DNA of 64,000 nt from an uncultured Bacteroidales bacterium (GTDB lineage Bacteria > Bacteroidota > Bacteroidia > Bacteroidales > CAIXZF01), in the NCBI GenBank assembly GCA_903923925.1, contig CAIXZF010000061.1:31325-95324 (forward strand). The letters run 5' to 3'. A program made the position numbers and the translations under genes. Positions 60,101-64,000 of this stretch are shown here, one piece after another. The number at the start of each line of letters is the position of its first letter. Within the stretch, counting starts at the first letter, position 1. The notes under the pieces are model-generated. The model was not told where the DNA came from and ran no database searches. It saw only the letters and a program-made list of their open reading frames with translations.

Positions 60101-62168
60101 TCCAAATGTTAGCCCAACTGTAACTACAACATACTCCGTTGTTGAAACCATAACTGCTACCGGCTGCACAAATACCCATAGTGTAGTTGTTACTGTTAAT
60201 CCTATTCCCGTTGCATTTGACGGAGATGACAGGGCAATCTGTTTAGGCACTACAACACAGCTAGGGGCTGTAAGTGTAGTTGGAAACACATACAGCTGGA
60301 CTTCCTTACCTGTTGGTTTCACATCAACTTTATCAAATCCTACAGTAAGCCCTGTGGTAATGACAACATTTACCATTGTTGAAACGATAACAGCAACAGG
60401 ATGTACAAATTCTCACAGCGTTACTGTGTCTGTTAACCCCTTACCTGTTGTAACATGGTCTGGCTCATTAACTGCTCAATGTATCAGCAATACTTCGTAT
60501 ACGCTTTCGGGAGGCTCTCCTGCTCTTGGAACATACAGTGGCAGCGGTGTTACCGGGACAAATTTTGACGCATCGGCTTCTGGCGCTGCCGGAACTAAAA
60601 CATTAACATATTCTTATACAAATCCTGTTAATGGTTGCGTAAATTCTGCAACAAAAAGCATTTCTGTTTCAGCAGTATTATGTGGCATATATATTAAGAC
60701 CATACTTCAAGGGGCTTATAGTAGCACATTACACGCTATGCGAACCGATTTACAATCAAAAACAGTTATACCTACAAACCAGCCATTTAATGTTTCTCCA
60801 TGGAACTACAGCGGTCTTGAATCACATACTAGTCCATTTCCTTCAAATGTTGTAGACTGGGTATTAGTAGAGCTTCGTGATGTTGATCACATGACCAGAA
60901 TTACCAGAAAAGCTGCATTATTACTAAATGACGGCTCAGTAGCAGATATCAATGGAAATGCACCCCTGTTTATGACCGGGTATCTTGATGCTCATCAATA
61001 TTATGTGACGATTTATCATAGAAACCATATTATTGCCATGACTTCTTCAGCAGTTTCTTTTCCTAACTCTATATTAAGTACTTTTGATTTTACTACTGAT
61101 CCTGCTACTTCCTTATGGGGAGGTTCAAATGCCACCATTCAGTTGGAACCTGGTGTATTTGGATTGATTGCAGGAGACATTAATAATGACAATATTTTGA
61201 TATATAGTGGTCTAAATAATGACAGAGGAAAAATAATTGATAGAATTGGAACTTTAGTTTCTCCACTTTTTTACAATTCGCTTGCATATGGTTATTATCC
61301 TGAAGATCTTACAATGAATGATACATTGAAATATAGTGGAAATGGGAATGATCAGGGAATAATTTTTGCCAATATTGACAATTTTACAGATCCATCTTTC
61401 CTTAACAGTATTTATACTGGGCCGGTTCCATTGAATTTTGCCAAAACATCAACAATACCGGATAAACCTCAAACTGGCCTTATCGATATAATGCTTAAAG
61501 AAACTTCATCGGAGCTAAAAGTTGTAATTTCAACCAGGGAACTAATAAAGCACTCATTTATAGACAATATACAGTTTTGTTTATCATGGGATGAAAACTC
61601 CACTGATATTAAGTACTTATTAGAAAACTATAGTAGTGAATATGAAATCAAGGCATTGAGTCCTCCAATATTATCAGATGGTAAGTATTATCAAACATTT
61701 GGTATGGTTGATTGGGTATTACTTCCGGACTACTTTTACCCAAATAACGAAATAACTGTATTGAAATTCCCTAAAGTCCAAGATTTTAGCCAGTTGAAAT
61801 TAATTTCGATTTCAAGCGATAGATTCACTAATGATAATAACTCATCTTATTATATTTCTCTTGCAGGTCGCGATCATACCGGGAAAATTTTTAATGGTGG
61901 CACAAATTCAAAAGGTAATAATTCAATAGTAATTTATCCTAACCCAAGTTCAGGAGGAATTTTCACCTTATTAGTTGACCAACCTCAATTAAATATTTCT
62001 AAAATTGTTATTCGTGATATTACCTCTAGAATTGTTTTCGAAGAAAATGATCTGGAAACAAATGCTAACTTGATTCGACTTGACTTAAGTAATTTAACAA
62101 ATGGTGTTTATCATTGTTTGATTAGCACAAATGAGGATGTAACTTACAAAATTATTATTAAAGAATAA
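54108..62168 (+). CDS. Giant repetitive surface adhesin-like protein (2686 aa) with 21 x 79-aa Ig-like repeats and T9SS sorting domain
   Basis: Signal peptide; repeat consensus AVAGADRxICxGxSxQIGAxxVxGxTYSWTSVPAGFTSTxANPTVSPxxTTTYTVVETITATGCTNTHSVIVTVNPLP; C-terminal IVIYPNPSSGGIFTLLV...YKIIIKE. Confidence 0.88.
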   Translation: MNRKQYFSIISLILLIINSVTGWAITSSYPPGVYNVTSSTSYPTLQSAITAAVDGDLISCGTATSYPGIIYSGSISLTVINSSGGIVNIQGSSPALAVSGPGSIKFDGFSFNGVTSNDPAIRVDGGTLILRNSSVTASVGFMRSAIQISNSGYLNAGLINDFGKNTFICDNDSAINNTTLSNSDAYGNWWGDASGPSIASNPGATGYPISNYINYNPFSINTGFTGSNVVDIGLFIGSQCGTFDLKLKPGTTTTGILTGIVFTIRWASGVYDQDLQNIVFPAPFTGLLSQQGPRITTGGYHYVTFAGLPNISVNWASASENLLMTFGITGSYSGTITFEVMNDSYTYDTNKDYSIDIDGQYKNGCFYHQAVNSPSPATWTSILTTQCNSSTVYALSGGTPLPGAYSGPGTSGTNFSASASGAPGSRTLTYTFTDPFSGCSSSATNSILVIPSPPAVAGANRAICLGGSSQIGAASVPGNTYSWVSNPVGFTSTLANPTVSPIITTTYTVVETITATGCTDTHSVIVTVNPLPAAVAGADRAICFGSSSQIGAASVAGSTYSWTSNPAGFTSTLANPTVSPAVLTTYTVVETITATGCTNTHSVIVSIIPLPAANAGADRSICYGTSSQIGAANVVGSTYSWTSVPAGFTSTLSNPIVSPTATTTYTVVETVTATGCANTHSVIVTIIPLPAANAGTGIVICLGSSTQIGAANVVGSSYSWTSVPAGFTSTISNPTVNPIVSTTYTVVETNTTTGCVNSNSVLVTIMTLPSAVAGTDRSICTGNNTQLGAAAVSGATYSWTSVPAGFTSTSANPTVNPTVATTYTLVETITAGGCNNTNSVTVSVNPIPAAAAGTDRSICLGANSQIGATAVVGNSYSWTSVPAGFTSTLADPMVSPSVTTNYSVIETISATGCTNTHNVVVTILPLPAAVAGTNSSICPGSSVQIGAASVAGSNYSWTSVPAGFNSTSANPTVNPAVSTTYTVVETNTATTCANSNSVVISVISLPAAVAGTDRSICTGASTQLGTTADPGATYNWVSVPAGFSSTSANPTVSPAVTTTYTVTETITAGGCNNSNSVTVTVNPIPDAVAGTDRIICSGSNTQIGASGIAGNTYSWTSIPAGFTSTSANPTVSPLVSTTYTLVETITATGCTNTHSVLVTVLSTFPAAVAGTNRSICTGNATQIGASTVAGSTYSWTSVPVGFTSTSANPLVNPTVTTTYTIVETITIGGCSSTNSVTVTVNPNPDAVAGADRTICLGANSQIGASSVLGSTYSWTSVPAGYTSTSANPTVNPLVSTTYTLIETITATGCTNTHSVIVTVNPIPAANAGANRSICAGVSTQIGAASVAGNSYSWSSVPAGFTSTTANPSVNPALTTTYTLIETITLTGCTNTHSVIVTVNPLPAATAGADRTLCLGSSTQLGAANVVGSTYSWTSVPAGFTSTIANPTVTPSVATTYTLVQTITATGCTNTHSVIVSINPLPAAVAGSNRAICTGENSQIGAVSVLGNTYNWTSVPAGYTSTSSNPTVSPTITTTYTVVETITATGCTNTHSVIVTVNPLPDAYAGPDRTICYGATTQLGASGFSGNTYSWTSVPVGFTSTTANPTVNPTASTTYTLVETKTATGCTNTNNVIVTVIPVPDAVAGANRAICIGSSSQIGAVSVAGNTYSWTSIPAGFTSTSSNPTVSPVVTTTYTLVETITATGCANTHSVVVTVNPLPAAIAGADRTICYSSNSQIGDVSIVGNIYSWTSTPAGFTSSTANPTVSPLITTTYTLIETITASGCTNTHSVIVTVNPIPSAVAGADRAICSGGSSQIGAAAVGGSTYSWASVPAGFTSTTSNPTVSPIVTTTYTVVETITATGCTNTHSLIVTVNPLPAAIAGSNRTICSGASSQIGASSVVGNTYSWTSVPVGFTSATSNPTVSPAVSTTYTVLETITATGCSSSHSVIVTVNPLPAATAGSNRVICSGSSSQIGAAVVAGSTYTWSSVPVGFSSTLANPNVSPTVTTTYSVVETITATGCTNTHSVVVTVNPIPVAFDGDDRAICLGTTTQLGAVSVVGNTYSWTSLPVGFTSTLSNPTVSPVVMTTFTIVETITATGCTNSHSVTVSVNPLPVVTWSGSLTAQCISNTSYTLSGGSPALGTYSGSGVTGTNFDASASGAAGTKTLTYSYTNPVNGCVNSATKSISVSAVLCGIYIKTILQGAYSSTLHAMRTDLQSKTVIPTNQPFNVSPWNYSGLESHTSPFPSNVVDWVLVELRDVDHMTRITRKAALLLNDGSVADINGNAPLFMTGYLDAHQYYVTIYHRNHIIAMTSSAVSFPNSILSTFDFTTDPATSLWGGSNATIQLEPGVFGLIAGDINNDNILIYSGLNNDRGKIIDRIGTLVSPLFYNSLAYGYYPEDLTMNDTLKYSGNGNDQGIIFANIDNFTDPSFLNSIYTGPVPLNFAKTSTIPDKPQTGLIDIMLKETSSELKVVISTRELIKHSFIDNIQFCLSWDENSTDIKYLLENYSSEYEIKALSPPILSDGKYYQTFGMVDWVLLPDYFYPNNEITVLKFPKVQDFSQLKLISISSDRFTNDNNSSYYISLAGRDHTGKIFNGGTNSKGNNSIVIYPNPSSGGIFTLLVDQPQLNISKIVIRDITSRIVFEENDLETNANLIRLDLSNLTNGVYHCLISTNEDVTYKIIIKE
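55470..60449 (+). repeat. Tandem array of 21 x 237-bp coding units (79 aa)
   Basis: Units counted in the translation. First unit starts at 55470, the 21st at 60213: 20 x 237 plus a single 3-bp insertion. Confidence 0.92.
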
Positions 62169-62185
62169 CTATACATAACATATAT

Positions 62186-64000
62186 ATGAAAAAGATTGTA
62201 CTAGGAATTATTGTAATAGTTTATTTCTGTTTTCAACCAGCTATTTCTCAGAATCTGGTGGACGGAGGAGTTTTCAGTTCCGCAACTGCTGGTCAATTTG
62301 AAGTCCGGTTAAGACCAAATTTCACCACATCACCGCCCGCTACGCTGGTAACGAATATTCAATTCACAATTAAATGGCCCGTGAGTAGTGGTGCCACTAT
62401 GTTAACAAATACGTCTGGTTCGCCGTTTTTTTTGACACCTCAATCACTTACAACTAACGGGGGATATTACTATCAGGTTTTTGTAACAACAACCCCATAT
62501 AATCCTACCTGGGTTGCAAATCAAGAATATATATGTTTAACTTTCACTTATACTAATAATACTTGTCCAACTTTTGAAATTGCTTCTGACGCATATACTT
62601 CCGGAATGAATGGAACATATTATGTGGAATTAAGTGGTTTAAATAAAACAGGTATACTTTATCAAGCCAGTTCGCCAGCGCCAGCTGTAGGTACACCCAT
62701 TTTTTCTTTAGGCGCAACATCATCCCGTTGCAAGGCTGCCGGCTCCGTTACATACTCCGCAACTGCAGTCAGATCCACGGGAATTAATTACACATTAGAT
62801 GCTGCTAGTACTTTAGCAGGTAATAGTATTATTCCTGCAACAGGCGCAGTAACCTATTTAAGCGGATGGTCAGGGGTTTCTACGATTACTGCAACAGCAA
62901 CAGGATGTAGTGGTCCATCATCCAGTACTCATGTAGTAACAATCAATCCTTTACCTGCTGCTGCTGCTGGTGTCGACCGGGCTATTTGTTCAGGGGCATC
63001 TACAGAAATTGGTGCAGCAAGTGTGGCAGGAAGTACATACAGCTGGACTTCTGTGCCTGCCGGGTTTACCTCAACATTAGCGAACCCTTCGGTCAGCCCT
63101 GCTGTACCTACTGCATATACTGTTGTAGAAACCTGCACTGCAACAACGTGTACCAATACTCATAGTGTTAATGTTACCATAAATCCTTTACCTGATGCTG
63201 TTGCTGGTACCGACAGAGCAATTTGCTCAGGCGGAAGTTCTCAGATTGGTTCAGCTTCTGTTGCAGGAAGTACTTATAGCTGGACTTCTGTGCCTGCCGG
63301 GTTCACTTCAATATTAGCAAACCCTTCGGTTAGTCCTATTTTAACCACAACTTACACTTTAGTAGAAACCATTACTTTAACAGGCTGTACTAACACACAT
63401 AGTGTAACTGTTACAGTTAATCCTTTGCCCGCTGCTGCTGCTGGTGCCGACAGGGCTATTTGTTCAGGGGCATCTACAGAAATTGGCGCTGCCAGTGTTG
63501 CAGGAAGTACTTACAGCTGGACTTCGGTACCTGTTGGTTTTACATCAACTGCTGCGAATCCTTCTGTCAGCCCAATATTAAACACAACGTACACCGTTGT
63601 AGAGACAATTACTGCTACAGGATGTACAACTTCGCATAGCGTAATTATAACTATTAATTCATTCCCAGCTGCTGTTGCTGGTGCCGATAGGGCTATTTGC
63701 ACAGGTGGCAGTTCTCAGATTGGTGCCACTGCTGTAGGAGGAAGTACCTATAGCTGGACTTCTGTGCCTGTTGGTTATACTTCAACAACTGCGAACCCAT
63801 CGGTTAGCCCTATAGTAACTACAACATATACTTTAGTGGAAACCATTACTGCGGGTGGTTGTACTAATACACATAGTGTTGTTGTTACCGTAAATCCTTT
63901 ACCTGACGCTGTTGCTGGTACAGACAGAACTATATGTTCAGGTGCAAGTTCTCAGATTGGTGCTGCAAGTGTTGTTGGAAATACCTATAGCTGGACTTCA
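62186..64000 (+). CDS. Third secreted repeat protein, 3'-truncated by window edge
   Basis: ATG at 62186; frame reads MKKIVLGIIVIVYFCFQPAISQNLVDGGVFSSATAGQFEVRLRP... and continues open into the 79-aa repeats at window end. Not in the ORF track. Confidence 0.85.
   Translation, partial: MKKIVLGIIVIVYFCFQPAISQNLVDGGVFSSATAGQFEVRLRPNFTTSPPATLVTNIQFTIKWPVSSGATMLTNTSGSPFFLTPQSLTTNGGYYYQVFVTTTPYNPTWVANQEYICLTFTYTNNTCPTFEIASDAYTSGMNGTYYVELSGLNKTGILYQASSPAPAVGTPIFSLGATSSRCKAAGSVTYSATAVRSTGINYTLDAASTLAGNSIIPATGAVTYLSGWSGVSTITATATGCSGPSSSTHVVTINPLPAAAAGVDRAICSGASTEIGAASVAGSTYSWTSVPAGFTSTLANPSVSPAVPTAYTVVETCTATTCTNTHSVNVTINPLPDAVAGTDRAICSGGSSQIGSASVAGSTYSWTSVPAGFTSILANPSVSPILTTTYTLVETITLTGCTNTHSVTVTVNPLPAAAAGADRAICSGASTEIGAASVAGSTYSWTSVPVGFTSTAANPSVSPILNTTYTVVETITATGCTTSHSVIITINSFPAAVAGADRAICTGGSSQIGATAVGGSTYSWTSVPVGYTSTTANPSVSPIVTTTYTLVETITAGGCTNTHSVVVTVNPLPDAVAGTDRTICSGASSQIGAASVVGNTYSWTS
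62960..64000 (+). repeat. 237-bp repeat units (4 full + 1 partial) of the same family
   Basis: Unit starts at 62960, 63197, 63434, 63671 and 63908, all exactly 237 bp apart. Confidence 0.92.

Noticed and set aside
55470-60449. CRISPR-like array because of regular spacing
   Set aside because: Spacing is 237 bp, the repeats are coding and diverged, with no short identical repeat/unique spacer structure and no cas genes.
58280-63702. Several antisense ORFs in the repeat array (e.g. 58280..58495, 60053..60376, 62929..63156, 63511..63702 on minus)
   Set aside because: They are reverse readings of the 237-bp sense repeat and resemble each other only because the sense repeat does.

Overview
The window reads as a chromosomal segment of a Bacteroidota (probably Bacteroidia) bacterium. 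Evidence is the gldE/gldD gliding genes in their usual mutY-ssb neighbourhood, T9SS-type C-terminal sorting domains, GldL-like motifs and TAnnTTTG promoter-like elements. From left to right: (1) a DUF4403-like lipoprotein and a phosphate regulon (OprO/P-like porin, pstS-C-A-B, phoU) preceded by a four-copy 11-bp-period Pho-box-like array; (2) housekeeping genes (DHOD-like, trpS, RNase G, a 29-aa COX24/mS38-like basic protein missing from the ORF track, HU, mutY, ssb, gldE, gldD, DAHP synthase-chorismate mutase, asnS, rpoN); (3) the main find, a ~24 kb co-directional anaerobic aromatic degradation cluster (20728-44686). It encodes an ATP-dependent class I benzoyl-CoA reductase (bcrCBAD), Dch/Had/Oah, a beta-oxidation and glutaryl-CoA dehydrogenase branch, and a 4-hydroxybenzoyl-CoA reductase with fused gamma-alpha subunits and the diagnostic beta-subunit 4-Cys insert. 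It also carries an orphan single-subunit 2-hydroxyacyl-CoA-dehydratase-family protein with its own activator (possibly double-cubane-cluster-like) and an ADP-forming acyl-CoA synthetase. To my knowledge this pathway is not a characterised trait of Bacteroidota; (4) a PadR regulator with two GldL-motif repeat membrane proteins and a hybrid histidine kinase; (5) three giant secreted-protein genes sharing modules. Two of these carry arrays of a 79-aa (237-bp) repeat: 21 units in one, and at least 5 in a gene that runs off the window end and is missing from the ORF track. All calls come from reading the sequence; no database search was run.
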